Of a stretch of DNA of 64,000 nt, positions 42,816 to 52,566 are shown piece after piece. The DNA is from Deltaproteobacteria bacterium (lineage in GTDB: Bacteria; Desulfobacterota; Desulfomonilia; UBA1062). Position 1 is the stretch's first letter. Each line of letters starts with the position of its first letter. The DNA is taken from contig JAKPQL010000063.1 of NCBI GenBank assembly GCA_029547045.1, positions 1 to 64,000 of the forward strand. Reading direction: 5' to 3'. A model generated the notes under the pieces. It was not told the DNA's origin. It saw only the letters and a program-made list of their open reading frames with translations, and searched no databases. Position numbers and translations under genes: made by a program.

Positions 42816-43672
42816 GCCATGTCCCCCATGCCTGAGGTGTGCGCCTTCCTCGAGCTCAGGAAGTACACGTACAGGAACAGGCACATGATGACGGTGAGCA
42901 CCACGCTGGCGGCGGACCCGGCCGGCCAGTTCACCGTGGTGAGGAACTGGTTCTTGATGAAGTTGCCGATGAGCATGGTCTGTGCGCCGCCCAGGAGGTC
43001 GGGGATATAGAACAGGCCGAGCGCCGGCAGGAACACCATAGTGCTGCCTGCCACGATCCCGGGCATGGTGAGCGGCACTATGATGCGCGTGAAGATGTGC
43101 CGGTTCGCTGCGCCCAGGTCGCGGGCTGCTTCTATCAGCCTCGTGTCGAGCTTCTGGATGGAGGTGTACAAAGGCAGCACCATGAAGGGTAACAGCGTGT
43201 AGACCAGCCCCACGAACACCGCGGTCTGGGTGTAGAGCATGTTCAGGGGCTCTTCGATGAGGCCGAGCGAGAGCAGGGCCGTGTTGATGATGCCGTTGGC
43301 CTTCATGAGGATGATGAGCGCATAGGTGCGGATGAGCGAAGAGGTCCAGAAGGGGATGATCATGAGGAGCAGCCCCATGCGCTGGAGCGGTCTCGGCATG
43401 CGGGCCAGGATGAAGGCGAAGGGGTATCCCGCAAGCAGGGAGATCACCGTGGTGCCGAGTGCCAGCAGCAGGGAGTACCAGCACACCACGAGGAACACCG
43501 GGGAGAAGATCTCCCGGTACCCGGCGAGGTCGAAATTCCAGGCGATGATGGCCGCCGGATCCCGCTCGAGGAAGCTGTAAAGCACCACGAAGAGGTAGGG
43601 GACCACCACGAACACGGTGATCCAGAGCATGGTGGAGCCCACGGCGAAGTTCCTGAACCGGCTCTTCACCAT
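42812..43672 (-). CDS. potB: Spermidine/putrescine ABC transporter permease PotB
   Basis: 286 aa with six TM helices. The EAA loop is LDTRLIEAARDLGAANRHIFTRIIVPLTMPGI, and PALGLFYIPDLLGGAQTMLIGNFIKNQF matches PotB. The start at 43672 (MVKSRFRNF) lies two bases after the potA stop. Its stop overlaps the potC GTG. Confidence 0.93.
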   Translation of the reverse strand: MVKSRFRNFAVGSTMLWITVFVVVPYLFVVLYSFLERDPAAIIAWNFDLAGYREIFSPVFLVVCWYSLLLALGTTVISLLAGYPFAFILARMPRPLQRMGLLLMIIPFWTSSLIRTYALIILMKANGIINTALLSLGLIEEPLNMLYTQTAVFVGLVYTLLPFMVLPLYTSIQKLDTRLIEAARDLGAANRHIFTRIIVPLTMPGIVAGSTMVFLPALGLFYIPDLLGGAQTMLIGNFIKNQFLTTVNWPAGSAASVVLTVIMCLFLYVYFLSSRKAHTSGMGDMA

Positions 43673-43674
43673 GG

Positions 43675-44760
43675 CTAGAGCACGACCTCCCACCCGTAGA
43701 GCCAGTTCACGTGGACCCGCTGGCCCTCTCGGTAGATGATGTTCTCCTGGTCCTCGTTGAAGAACTGGGTCACGAAGATGCTCTCGCCCTCGTCCAGGCT
43801 GATGATGAGGTCCACGGTCTTGCCTTTGTAGATGACCTCGTCCACCCTGCCGGTCAGTGAGGGGTCGCTCCCGCTCCACTCCTCCTCCACCGTGACCTGG
43901 ATGTCCTCGGGCCGCAGGAGCACCTTCACGAGGCTTCCCGGGCCGAACCGGGAGCGGTTCTGCACCGGGAAGAGCCTGCCGTGGATGTCCACCACGGCGC
44001 TGCCGTTGCCCACTTCCCTCACGAAGGCGTCGAACACGTTGATCTCCCCCACGAACTTGGCCACGAACATGTTCTTGGGCTCCTCGTAGATCTGGATGGG
44101 GGTGCCGATCTGCTCGATGGCGCCCTGGTTCATCACCGCGATGCGGTCGGACATGCTGATGGCCTCCTCCTGGTCGTGGGTGACGAACACGAAGGTGATG
44201 CCGAGCTGGCGGTGCACCCGCTTGAGCTCGATCTCCATCTCCTGGCGGAGCCGGTAGTCCAGGGCGCTCAGCGGCTCGTCCAGGAGCAGGACCAGGGGCT
44301 TGTTCACGATGGCCCGGGCCATGGCCACCCGCTGCTGCTGGCCGCCCGAGAGCTGGTGCGGCATGCGCGATTCCAGGCCGGACATCTTCACGATGTCCAG
44401 GGCCTCCCGGACCTGGCGGCCGATGGCGGAAGCGTCGGTCTGCTTCATGCGCAGGCCGAAGGCGATGTTCTCGAACACGGTCATGTGGGGGAACAGGGCG
44501 TAGCTCTGGAACACGGTGTTCACGTTGCGCTTGTTGGGCGGTATGCCGTCGAGGCGGGACCCGTTCATGAAGATCTCGCCCTGGGTCAGGGTTTCGAACC
44601 CTGCGATGAGCCTGAGCACGGTGGTCTTGCCGCAGCCTGAGGGGCCGAGCAGGGTGAGGAACTCACCCGGGTAGATGTCGAGGTTCAACGAGTCGACGGC
44701 CGTTACGTCGTCAAACCGTTTCGTCACCCCCTTCAAGCGGACAATGGGCGCCTTCTCCAT
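43675..44760 (-). CDS. potA: Spermidine/putrescine ABC transporter ATPase
   Basis: 361 aa. Walker [11 protein letters not shown] loop [13 protein letters not shown], signature [14 protein letters not shown], Walker [12 protein letters not shown] and H loop VTHDQEEA are all present. The C-terminal TOBE domain includes [14 protein letters not shown]. It heads the potABCD operon. An inverted repeat and promoter-like hexamers lie just upstream (44807-44833). Confidence 0.95.
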   Translation of the reverse strand: MEKAPIVRLKGVTKRFDDVTAVDSLNLDIYPGEFLTLLGPSGCGKTTVLRLIAGFETLTQGEIFMNGSRLDGIPPNKRNVNTVFQSYALFPHMTVFENIAFGLRMKQTDASAIGRQVREALDIVKMSGLESRMPHQLSGGQQQRVAMARAIVNKPLVLLLDEPLSALDYRLRQEMEIELKRVHRQLGITFVFVTHDQEEAISMSDRIAVMNQGAIEQIGTPIQIYEEPKNMFVAKFVGEINVFDAFVREVGNGSAVVDIHGRLFPVQNRSRFGPGSLVKVLLRPEDIQVTVEEEWSGSDPSLTGRVDEVIYKGKTVDLIISLDEGESIFVTQFFNEDQENIIYREGQRVHVNWLYGWEVVL

Positions 44761-44806
44761 CCATGCGGCCCTCCATCGTGTGATGTTCGTGCAGAAACGA
44801 TGTGTG

Positions 44807-44833
44807 TCTATACCAAACGGCCGGGTTTGGCAA
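44807..44833 (-). promoter_or_regulatory. Inverted repeat in the potA promoter region
   Basis: CCAAAC-GGCCGG-GTTTGG (44813-44830) is a perfect six-base-arm inverted repeat. On the minus strand TATAGA (44812-44807) abuts it and TTGCCA (44833-44828) overlaps its other end, but their spacing of 15 is short. An operator for a pot repressor is possible. Confidence 0.35.
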
Positions 44834-44972
44834 TGACAAATTCCCCCCGGGCCGCACTGTTGTCTACCCGGTCATGCTACAATAGTAAACAGGCCTCCAG
44901 TCCCCGTGCGGGAGCCCTATGGCCTCGCGGGCCCGCTCCTTCCAGGTTCCCCGGGCCCGCAGACCCTTTCAC

Positions 44973-45893
44973 CTAGAGCCTCTTGATCTTCCAGAAGCCG
45001 AACACCACGAGCGCCGAGGCCAGCGACATGCCCATGATGATCCAGAAGGCGAAGGGGTGGTGCTGGATGGGGATGCTGACGTTCATGGAAAAGGCGCTCA
45101 CCACGAAGGTGGGGACCATGATGCACAGCACGATCATGTTCAGGGTCTTCATGAGGATGTTGAGGTTGTTGTTCACGATGGAGACCCGGGCGTCCATGAG
45201 GCTCGCCAGGATGTTGGAATAGATCTCGGCCTGCCGGTAGCACTGGTTGTTGTCCACCATGATGTCCTCGAGGAACTCCGCGTCGTCGGTGTCGAAGCCG
45301 ATTTTAGCGGCGTTGTTCCTGAGTTTGGCGATGCCGATGGCGTTCGAGTTGATGGCGTTGAGGTAGTACACCAGGCTCTTGCCCAGGGTGAAGAGGTTGA
45401 TGAGGTACTTGTTCTCCATGGAGGTGTTTACCCTGTCCTCCAGCTCGTCCGTGAGGAGGTTGATGACCTTGAGGTGCTCCATGAAGTGGTAGGCGGAGCG
45501 GTTGATCACCCGCAGGAAGAGACTCCTGAGCGACGGCACCCGGGTGAACTGCTTCCCCTCGAAGAGCGGCACGTCCTCGGAGACCACCAGGACGAGGGTA
45601 TCCTTGAAGAGGAACGCGCCCGTGGAGCAGACCCTGAAGAGGAGCTGGTCCTCGCCGGAATAGCTCTTGGGCATCTTGAAGATGAGCGCCACGTGGTTGG
45701 GTTCGAACTCGAGACGGGACAGCTCGTCGGGGTCCAGGGACGAGTTCAGGGTGTGTTCGTCCACGCCCAGGTCCTGGATCAGGTAGCGCTTCTCTTCGGC
45801 ATCCGGGTTGACGAAGACCTGGATCTCCCCTGTCTTTCCCGTGCACTCTGCAACCCTGCAGTCAACAAGCTGGAAGTCTCTCCGCATACACAT
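44973..45893 (-). CDS. CorA-family divalent cation transporter with SMN in place of GMN
   Basis: 306 aa. A cytosolic domain rich in helices (SNILASLMDARVSIVNNNLNILMKTLNMI) precedes two C-terminal TM helices (VLCIMVPTFVVSAFSMNV; PFAFWIIMGMSLASALVVFGFW). The pore signature Gly-Met-Asn is Ser-Met-Asn here (FSMNV). The gene starts at 45893 (MCMRRDF) or six bases later. The family transports Mg2+, Co2+ or Ni2+; the altered filter makes the ion uncertain. Confidence 0.85.
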   Translation of the reverse strand: MCMRRDFQLVDCRVAECTGKTGEIQVFVNPDAEEKRYLIQDLGVDEHTLNSSLDPDELSRLEFEPNHVALIFKMPKSYSGEDQLLFRVCSTGAFLFKDTLVLVVSEDVPLFEGKQFTRVPSLRSLFLRVINRSAYHFMEHLKVINLLTDELEDRVNTSMENKYLINLFTLGKSLVYYLNAINSNAIGIAKLRNNAAKIGFDTDDAEFLEDIMVDNNQCYRQAEIYSNILASLMDARVSIVNNNLNILMKTLNMIVLCIMVPTFVVSAFSMNVSIPIQHHPFAFWIIMGMSLASALVVFGFWKIKRL

Positions 45894-46084
45894 ACCCCGT
45901 GAAGCTCGACTGCGCGGACTTGATGGAGAAAGGACCTCTTCCCACGGTTCGGCGCAGTCATCCGTGCCCGGCCCCAGGGCAGGATGTCTGCACCGGGGTC
46001 AGGCTACATGCATCTATTGCCTGTGCTGTCGTCGGTACTCATTGGGCTTGTGCGTAGCACACTCATCCCTGTCCGTCAAACTGT
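45894..46084. other. Intergenic region upstream of the CorA-like gene
   Basis: No gene or clear promoter seen. Mixed G+C content; it lies between the CorA-like start and the terminator of the neighbouring binding-protein gene, so it probably holds the CorA-like promoter, not recognisable by eye. Confidence 0.4.
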
Positions 46085-46127
46085 AAAAATCAAGGGACAA
46101 GGGGTACTGTTGCCGTCCCCTTGCCCC
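46085..46127 (-). terminator. Intrinsic terminator after the ABC binding-protein gene
   Basis: GGGACAAGGGG (46094-46104) and CCCCTTGCCCC (46117-46127) form an 11-bp stem with one mismatch around a 12-base loop. Reading the minus strand, a T-rich run (46089-46085) follows. A smaller hairpin GGCCAGG/CCTGGCC lies between this and the stop codon. Confidence 0.75.
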
Positions 46128-46168
46128 TGACAGTCATAGGCCAGGAAAGGGCCTGGCCCCTTTCGCCG

Positions 46169-47185
46169 TTACTGCGCAGGCTTCGCAATCTGGAGGATCT
46201 GCATGGGCATCTCGATCCCCAGGGCCTTCATCCGCTCCGTGTCCACCATGATCTTGAGATCCTCCTGCTTGAGGATGGGCAGGCTCTCGGGTTTCCTGCC
46301 CTCCTTGAGGATCTTCACCGCGTTCTGCCCCCCAAGTCCTCCCACCGTGTCGAAGTCCGAGCCCACCGAGAGCACCGCGCCCTTGGTATGCTGGAACACG
46401 AAGCTGAGGACAGGGATCTTGTTCTCCCTGCAGAAGCCATTCAGGTCATTGACGTTCTGGTAGTTCTTGATGCCGTAGTAGGTGTCGAGCGGGATGATGT
46501 AGGCCTCGACCCCCTGGGCCCTGAGCTCCTTCGCCGCGGGCAGGATGCCGTCGCTCTTGCTCACCTGCTTGGAGAGAACCTTCATGCCGAAGGCCGGGGC
46601 GTTCTTCTTCGCCTCATCGATGTGGGCGATGCCGTTCTCGTCCTCGCTGCTGATCATGCCCACGGTCTTGAGGTTCGGAAAGGCGGTCCTGACGATCTTC
46701 AGCGCGTTCTTCATGTCCATGTAGAGCGTGGCCCCGGTGACCCCGGGCCCGCCGTTGGTGAGCGACGGGCACCCCGCGGCCTGGGGTATGGCCACCGCGA
46801 TGAAGACCAGCGGGATGCCGGCACCGGTGATCTTGTCCCGTGCATACTTGGTGGCCGGCGTCCCGATGGTGATGGCCAGGTCTGGCTTGGCCTCCGCGAT
46901 GCGGGAGGCCTCGGACCTGATCTTGAAGAGGATGCCCATCTTGTCGAGGAAGCCACCACCCTCCACGTTGTAGTCGAGGATGACCCGGTTTATCTTCAGG
47001 TTCTTTCCCGGCGCGAAGCCGTTGTTCCTGAGCACGTCGAGAAATCCGTTGTATGCGATCTGGAACGCATCGATCTTGGCCACCTGCAGGACCTCTATCC
47101 GGTAGACCTTCTCCTCGGCAAGGCACGGCGAGGCGATGAACGACAACATCAGAAGCATGCCGACATACATGATAATCCTTTTCAT
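46169..47185 (-). CDS. ABC transporter substrate-binding protein (TrpX/ABC_sub_bind family)
   Basis: 338 aa with signal peptide (MLLMLSFIASPCLAEE). The two-domain Rossmann-like core (IGTPATKYARDKITGAGIPLVFIAVAIP and KTVGMISSEDENGIAHIDEAKK) matches the ABC_sub_bind group related to TrpX. Family members bind aromatic amino acids or nucleoside-like ligands; no permease or ATPase is adjacent, so it is an orphan component here. ATG 47185 follows AGGGGG. Confidence 0.82.
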   Translation of the reverse strand: MKRIIMYVGMLLMLSFIASPCLAEEKVYRIEVLQVAKIDAFQIAYNGFLDVLRNNGFAPGKNLKINRVILDYNVEGGGFLDKMGILFKIRSEASRIAEAKPDLAITIGTPATKYARDKITGAGIPLVFIAVAIPQAAGCPSLTNGGPGVTGATLYMDMKNALKIVRTAFPNLKTVGMISSEDENGIAHIDEAKKNAPAFGMKVLSKQVSKSDGILPAAKELRAQGVEAYIIPLDTYYGIKNYQNVNDLNGFCRENKIPVLSFVFQHTKGAVLSVGSDFDTVGGLGGQNAVKILKEGRKPESLPILKQEDLKIMVDTERMKALGIEMPMQILQIAKPAQ

Positions 47186-47411
47186 GAGATTCCCCCTTCC
47201 CCCCTGACTTTTCCTCGTGCAACGCTCAGAAATACATACCTCATTACATATAATGCCGCCGGACATGAAAATCCAGCATTGTTGAACAAGAAACGACAGG
47301 GGAATGCTGCCTCCGGACACTGCCGGCACATGCCGTCGGCAGGGACCAGGAAGACTTGCACGCACGTCCGCTCTCAAGGTAGTATGGATCGACGGCAGGC
47401 CTGGAGGCGGC

Positions 47412-48071
47412 ATGGGGACCATCGGCGCATTCTTCGATTTCGACAGAACGCTCATCGACGTGGAAAGCCCCCGCCTGGGCATCCGCTACCTGTGGGAGCA
47501 CGGCCTCGTGTCGCTCACCTACGTCCTCAAGGTCATGGCGGCCAACCTCTTCTACCAGCGCCACCTGCTCAGTGACGAGGCCATGACGCGCGTCCTCATA
47601 AGCTTCTACAGGGGCAGGCCGCTCGCGCTGTTCGAGGTAGGGGCGCAGGACTACTACCACCAGGTGCTCTGGCCCCACCTGGCGCCCAACATCGTGCACC
47701 GTCTCCGGGAACACCAGGCCGCAGGGCACGTCACGGTGCTCATCTCCGCAGGCCTGAAATACCTGCTCGAACCCGTGGCGGAAGACCTGGGTTTTGACCA
47801 CCTGCTCTGCACCGACCTGGAGGTCGGCCCCTCAGGCATCCTCACCGGAAGGACAAAGGGGCCCGTGTGCTCTGAACGGCACAAGCGGGGGCTTGCGGCA
47901 AAGCTCGCGGATGCTCTCGGCATGGACTTGAAGGGCTCTTCGGCCTACGGTGACCACCATGCGGACATCCCGCTGCTGGAGCTCGTGGGAAGGCCCCATG
48001 TTGTGGAGCCCACCGACAGGCTCAGGAAGGTGGCCGCTGAGCGGGGGTGGCCCATCCTTACATACCGGTGA
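47412..48071 (+). CDS. HAD-superfamily (subfamily IB) phosphatase
   Basis: 219 aa. Motif I is FFDFDRTLI (nucleophile Asp), motif II includes VTVLISAGLKYLL, and the Mg-binding motif IV is YGDHHADIPLLELVG. The spacing fits SerB/HAD-IB proteins that dephosphorylate phosphoserine, glycerol phosphate or lysophosphatidate. The small-molecule substrate cannot be chosen by sequence. GGAGG lies five bases before ATG 47412. It is convergent with the amino-acid permease gene. Confidence 0.85.
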   Translation: MGTIGAFFDFDRTLIDVESPRLGIRYLWEHGLVSLTYVLKVMAANLFYQRHLLSDEAMTRVLISFYRGRPLALFEVGAQDYYHQVLWPHLAPNIVHRLREHQAAGHVTVLISAGLKYLLEPVAEDLGFDHLLCTDLEVGPSGILTGRTKGPVCSERHKRGLAAKLADALGMDLKGSSAYGDHHADIPLLELVGRPHVVEPTDRLRKVAAERGWPILTYR

Positions 48072-48095
48072 GAGACCGGTCGGGGACCGGAACCT

Positions 48096-48971
48096 TCACC
48101 TTCTCTGCATGGCGATCTCCAGCCTCCTCACCGCCAGGGAACATGCGAAGGTCAGCATGAAATACATGGCCGTGATGGTGATCCATATCTCGAAGGTGCG
48201 GTACGTGGACGACATGATCTCAAGACCCTGGAAGGTGAGTTCCTGGATGGAGATGACCGACACGATGGCCGAGTCCTTGATGGTGGAGATCACCTGGCCC
48301 GCCAGCGGAGGAAGGATGCGCGCCGTGGCCTGGGGGAAGATGACGAGGCGCATCTGCTGCCACCGGGTGAGCCCTATGGCCGAGGAGGCCTCCCACTGGC
48401 CCTTCTCGATGGACTGGATGCCCGCACGCACGATCTCGGTGATGTAGGCCCCTTCGTAGAGTGCGAGCATGACCACCGCCGCGGCGAAGACGGGCAGCTT
48501 GGGCACGGGGGCGCAGCAGTGGGCGAGGAACTCCCGGGCCCCGGGGCCCAGCGAGCGCAGGAGCCCCTCGATGCCCACGGCACGCAGGAACTGGTCGCTG
48601 ATGAAGTAGTACACGATGAACACAAGCACCAGCGGCGGCATGTTCCGGATGAGTTCCACATAGGTCCTGCCCACCATGCGGCGGAACAGGCTGCGGCTGA
48701 TCCTGAACAGGGCCATGACCGTCCCCATGAGGGTGGCCAGCAGGGTGGCCCAGAGGCTGAGCCTGAGGGTGGTGAGGAATCCCTGGGCCAGGAGATTGGG
48801 CACCCAGGCGCCCCGGTCTTGGTCGAACCGGAAGAGGTACTGGGGTATGACCTCCCAGTCCCAGTTGTACCGCAGGTCCACCCTGACCCGGTGGGCGATC
48901 CAGAACGCGACTGCCGTAAGGACCCCGAGGATGACCACGTCGACAAGCCTGAGCCTCGGCCGTCTCCTCAC
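48096..48971 (-). CDS. Polar amino acid ABC transporter permease
   Basis: 291 aa. A first TM helix is followed by a large periplasmic insertion (DLRYNWDWEVIPQYLFRFDQDRGAWVPN) and then the HisM/GlnP-type core: TYVELIRNMPPLVLVFIVYYF and the EAA loop GQWEASSAIGLTRWQQMRLVIFPQATARILPP. It is the last gene of the cluster after the binding protein. No ATPase gene is present in the cluster. Confidence 0.9.
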   Translation of the reverse strand: MRRRPRLRLVDVVILGVLTAVAFWIAHRVRVDLRYNWDWEVIPQYLFRFDQDRGAWVPNLLAQGFLTTLRLSLWATLLATLMGTVMALFRISRSLFRRMVGRTYVELIRNMPPLVLVFIVYYFISDQFLRAVGIEGLLRSLGPGAREFLAHCCAPVPKLPVFAAAVVMLALYEGAYITEIVRAGIQSIEKGQWEASSAIGLTRWQQMRLVIFPQATARILPPLAGQVISTIKDSAIVSVISIQELTFQGLEIMSSTYRTFEIWITITAMYFMLTFACSLAVRRLEIAMQRR

Positions 48972-49019
48972 GATGTCATCCCCGCCCTCGGCGATGCATC
49001 CGGAAGCCCCCCCGGCACC

Positions 49020-49850
49020 CTACTCGATGAGGTTCTTCCACTGCTTGGTCTCGAACCAGTAGGTCTTCCGTTCCTTGAGCCATCCCTCGGCACCCACCAC
49101 GGTGATCCAGTTGTTGAGGAAGTTGAGCGTGTCCACGTCGCCCTTGACCACGGCGAATCCGATGGGTTCGCGGGTGAAGCTCTCCTTGAACGGCAGGAAG
49201 AGGCGGTCGGGGTACTCCAGGGCCTGGAAGGCGGGCAGCGGCGCCGATGCGATGAGCGCGTGGACCCGTCCGTTGAGCAACTCCTGCACGGCCTGGGACT
49301 CGTCGTCGAAGAGCCTGAGCTTCGCCCTGGGACAGTACTTCTTCGCAGATGCAGCAGCCGTGGTCCCGATCCTTGCTGCAATGGTCACGTTCGGCCTGTT
49401 GAAGTCGGCGAGACTCTTGTAGCCCCTGGCAAGCTTGGTGCTCGCCACCATGGACATGCCCGTGTAGTCGTACGGCATGGAGAAGTTCACCTTGAGATTG
49501 CGCTCTGGCGTGATGCCCATGCCGCCGATGATGATGTCGAACTTGCCCGTGAGCAAGGCGGGCAGGATGCCTGACCACTTGGTGGGCACGAACTCAACCT
49601 TCACCCCCATGTCCTGGGCCAGCCTCCTGGCCACGTCGATTTCGAAGCCGACAAGGTTGCCCTGCTTGTCGTTCATGGCCCAAGGTACGAAGGTGGACAT
49701 GCCCACCCGAAGCACCCCGCGCTGGAGCACCTGCTCGATGGTGCTCTGGCCGGTGAGTTCCTCCCGGACGCCCTTGGCCGCCAGGAGTGCCCCGGAGCAG
49801 GCAATGACTACACACGCCAGTAGAACTCCGATGATCCTGTTCCTCCTCAT
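49020..49850 (-). CDS. Polar amino acid ABC transporter periplasmic binding protein
   Basis: 276 aa from ATG 49850. A signal peptide (IIGVLLACVVIACSGALLAAKG) is followed by VLRVGMSTFVPWAMNDKQGNLVGFEIDVARRLAQDMGVKVEFVP, the HisJ/GlnH-type fold, and LLTGKFDIIIGGMGITPERNLKVNFSMPYDYTG. It lies between the two permease genes. A glutamate/glutamine or other polar amino acid is likely, but the ligand is not determined. Confidence 0.92.
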   Translation of the reverse strand: MRRNRIIGVLLACVVIACSGALLAAKGVREELTGQSTIEQVLQRGVLRVGMSTFVPWAMNDKQGNLVGFEIDVARRLAQDMGVKVEFVPTKWSGILPALLTGKFDIIIGGMGITPERNLKVNFSMPYDYTGMSMVASTKLARGYKSLADFNRPNVTIAARIGTTAAASAKKYCPRAKLRLFDDESQAVQELLNGRVHALIASAPLPAFQALEYPDRLFLPFKESFTREPIGFAVVKGDVDTLNFLNNWITVVGAEGWLKERKTYWFETKQWKNLIE

Positions 49851-49934
49851 GTACGGTCCCCCCTTTCCCTGAACATGGTACCGCCCGTACTGCACAACCT
49901 ACAGTGGTGCCTGGGCGGCCCGGTGATCTCCCTT

Positions 49935-50756
49935 TTATACATACCGTTTGAACCTCGCTTCCATCCGGTGGACCAGGATGGACAGTGTCATGGTGATGGC
50001 CAGGTACACGGCCGCCACGGTGAGCCAGATCTCGAACACCAGGAAGGTCTCCGATACGATGGCCTGGCCCTGCATGGACAGGTCGTAGATGGCGATGGTG
50101 CTCACCAGGGCCGAATCCTTCACCAGGGATATGGCCTGCGAGGTGAGCGGCGGCAGGATGTTCCGCACCGCCTGGGGCAGCACCACGAACCGGTAGGCCT
50201 CGAACACGCTGAGGCCCGATCCGAGGCCCGCCTCCCACTGCCCCTTCGGCACGGCCTCGATGCCGGCGCGGAAGATCTCGGAGATGTAGGCGCCCTCGAA
50301 GAGGCTGAGCGCGATCACGGCCGAGACGAAGGCATTGACCCCCGCGATGGGGGAGATGACGAAATAGAGGAAGAAGAGCTGGATGAGCAGCGGCGTGTTC
50401 CGGATCAGCTCCAGGTATCCCCGGGCCACGGCGCGTGCGGAAAACGACGAGGAGAGCCGCATGAGGACCGTCACAAGTCCGACGAAAAAGGCCAGCGCCA
50501 GACTTATGAGAGTGATGCGGAACGTGACCATGAGCCCCTGCAGCAAAGGGCCCGCCGCAAACCCTTCCGGGGTCTGCCCGAAGAAATAGCGGGGCACCCG
50601 GTACCACTGCCAGTGGTATCCCATGCTTGCCGTACCCTTGCAGATGACCAGCACGATGGCGGTCATGACGGCGAGGTATTTCACCGCGTCCACCACGACC
50701 CGGGTCGCGGTGAACCCCGCATACGGCCTCAGGCTCGGGAAGCCCATCGCCTCCAT
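49935..50756 (-). CDS. Polar amino acid ABC transporter permease
   Basis: 273 aa. RGYLELIRNTPLLIQLFFLYFVISP and KGQWEAGLGSGLSVFEAYRFVVLPQAVRNILPP are the HisQ/HisM permease motifs. It is paired with the permease at 48096 as the heteromeric pore. ATG 50756 is nine bases after the phosphoglucomutase stop, with GAAGGGACT before it, so it is translationally linked to pgm. An ATPase is lacking nearby. Confidence 0.88.
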   Translation of the reverse strand: MEAMGFPSLRPYAGFTATRVVVDAVKYLAVMTAIVLVICKGTASMGYHWQWYRVPRYFFGQTPEGFAAGPLLQGLMVTFRITLISLALAFFVGLVTVLMRLSSSFSARAVARGYLELIRNTPLLIQLFFLYFVISPIAGVNAFVSAVIALSLFEGAYISEIFRAGIEAVPKGQWEAGLGSGLSVFEAYRFVVLPQAVRNILPPLTSQAISLVKDSALVSTIAIYDLSMQGQAIVSETFLVFEIWLTVAAVYLAITMTLSILVHRMEARFKRYV

Positions 50757-50764
50757 CAGTCCCT

Positions 50765-52417
50765 TCAAATCCCCGCCTTTGCAAAGGCCTGGGAGATGAG
50801 AGCCCGGGCTCCTTCCTGGAGCTGTGCGAGATGGTCGGCCCCCTTCAAGCTCTCGGCATAGATCTTGTAGACGTCTTCTGTGCCGGACGGCCTGGCAGCG
50901 AACCATCCGCCCCCGGTCACCACCTTGATGCCCCCGATGGGGGCTCCGCCCGCAGGCGCGGCGTCGAGCACCTGCAGGACAACATCGCCCGCGAGCTCGC
51001 GCTGGCTTATGAGCCCCGGAGACAGTGTGCCAAGGACCTTCTTCTGGGCCGGGGTTGCGCCCACGTCGATGCGCTCGTAGGCATACGTGCCGAACCGCTC
51101 CTCCAATGATCCATAGAGCTCGTGGGGGTCCCTGCCCCGCACTGCCGTCATCTCGGCGGCCAGCAGGGCCATGACGATGCCGTCCTTGTCCGTGGTCCAC
51201 ACGGTGCCGTCCTTTCTCAGGAAGGTGGCCCCGGCGCTCTCCTCGCCGCCGAACCCGATGGTGCCGTCCATGAGCCCCCTGACGAACCACTTGAAGCCCA
51301 CCGGCACCTCGTAGAGAGGCCTCCCCAGAGCCTCGGCCACGCGGTCGATCATGGAGCTGCTCACCAGGGTCTTGCCGATGCCCGCCTCCTTTTTCCAGCC
51401 GGTGCGCTCAGAGAAGAGGTACTCCACGGCCACGGCCAGGTAGTGGTTCGGGTTCATGAGGCCGCCCGAAGCGGTGACGATGCCGTGCCGGTCGAAGTCC
51501 GGGTCGTTGCCGAAGGCGAGGTCGTACCGGTCCTTCAGGGCGATGAGGCCTGCCATGGCGTATGGCGAGGAGCAGTCCATTCTGATCTTGCCGTCATGGT
51601 CCACGGTCATGAAGGAGAAGGTGGGGTCGGCCTCGCCGTGCACCAGGGTGATGTCGAGGCCGTATCGCTCGGCGATGCGCGGCCAGTAGGCCGCGCCTGA
51701 TCCTCCAAGAGCATCGGCGCAGAGCCTCAGCCCGGCGGAAGCCAGGGCCTCCATGTCAATGATGCCGGACAGATCCTCCACATAGGACGAGATGTAGTCG
51801 TACTCGGTGGTGGTGGGGGCTTTCAGCGCCCGCTCGAAGGGGATGCGCCGGACCTCGGCGTCGTGTCCAGCCAGGAGCTCGTTGGCGCGCCTGGCGATCC
51901 ACGCCGTGATGCCGGTGTCCGCGGGCCCGCCGTCGGGCGGGTTGTACTTGAACCCACCGTCAGCGGGCGGGTTGTGGGACGGGGTGATGACGATGCCGTC
52001 GGCCAGGCCGTCCTTCCTGCCCCTGTTGTATTCGAGGATGGCGTGCGAGATCACCGGGGTGGGGGTGTACGCGCCGCCCTCTGCGATCATCACGGTCAGG
52101 GCGTTGGCTGCAAGGACCTCCAGGGCGGTCCTGAAGGCCGGCCCCGAGAGTGCGTGGGTGTCCATGCCCAGAAACAGCGGCCCGTCGATGTGCATCTCCT
52201 TCTTGTAGTCGCAGATGGCTTGGGTGATGGCCAGGATGTGCTCCTCGTTGAAGCTGCCCGCCAGGGACGATCCCCGGTGGCCCGAGGTGCCGAAGGACAC
52301 CCGGCACCGGGGGTCCGTGGGATCCGGCCGGATGCCGTAGTACGCCTCCACCAGAGCCTTCACGTCCACCAGCATGGCCTGCGGAGCGGGCCTGCCCGCC
52401 AGTTCATGGAGCGCCAT
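50765..52417 (-). CDS. pgm: Phosphoglucomutase (alpha-D-glucose phosphate-specific)
   Basis: 550 aa. The phosphoserine loop is [17 protein letters not shown], the metal-binding motif is DPDFDRHGI, and the sugar-binding loop is [32 protein letters not shown] matches the N-terminus of the family. It interconverts glucose 1- and 6-phosphate. ATG 52417 (MALHELAGR) is favoured by the preceding GGAAGG. It is upstream of and close to the amino acid transporter genes, an unusual partnership. Confidence 0.95.
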   Translation of the reverse strand: MALHELAGRPAPQAMLVDVKALVEAYYGIRPDPTDPRCRVSFGTSGHRGSSLAGSFNEEHILAITQAICDYKKEMHIDGPLFLGMDTHALSGPAFRTALEVLAANALTVMIAEGGAYTPTPVISHAILEYNRGRKDGLADGIVITPSHNPPADGGFKYNPPDGGPADTGITAWIARRANELLAGHDAEVRRIPFERALKAPTTTEYDYISSYVEDLSGIIDMEALASAGLRLCADALGGSGAAYWPRIAERYGLDITLVHGEADPTFSFMTVDHDGKIRMDCSSPYAMAGLIALKDRYDLAFGNDPDFDRHGIVTASGGLMNPNHYLAVAVEYLFSERTGWKKEAGIGKTLVSSSMIDRVAEALGRPLYEVPVGFKWFVRGLMDGTIGFGGEESAGATFLRKDGTVWTTDKDGIVMALLAAEMTAVRGRDPHELYGSLEERFGTYAYERIDVGATPAQKKVLGTLSPGLISQRELAGDVVLQVLDAAPAGGAPIGGIKVVTGGGWFAARPSGTEDVYKIYAESLKGADHLAQLQEGARALISQAFAKAGI

Positions 52418-52549
52418 GACCTTCCGTCTCCTCCTCCCCCCTGGTGTGGACACACGATCCCTGAAAGGGTATTCCACAATAACATGGGTATCTTACATGA
52501 ATCCAGGCACAGGGTAAACCACGCAGAATAAATTTCCCCTTTCCTTTAC

Positions 52550-52564
52550 TAGACGACTGGTCTA
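52550..52564 (+). promoter_or_regulatory. Inverted repeat (TetR operator candidate) at the TetR gene start
   Basis: TAGAC-GACTG-GTCTA has perfect five-base arms and lies two bases before the ATG at 52567, immediately after an AT-rich promoter-like stretch (TTTCCTTTACTAG). It fits a TetR-family autoregulatory operator. No Shine-Dalgarno sequence is evident, so the transcript may be leaderless or start at the next ATG. Confidence 0.5.
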
Positions 52565-52566
52565 TT

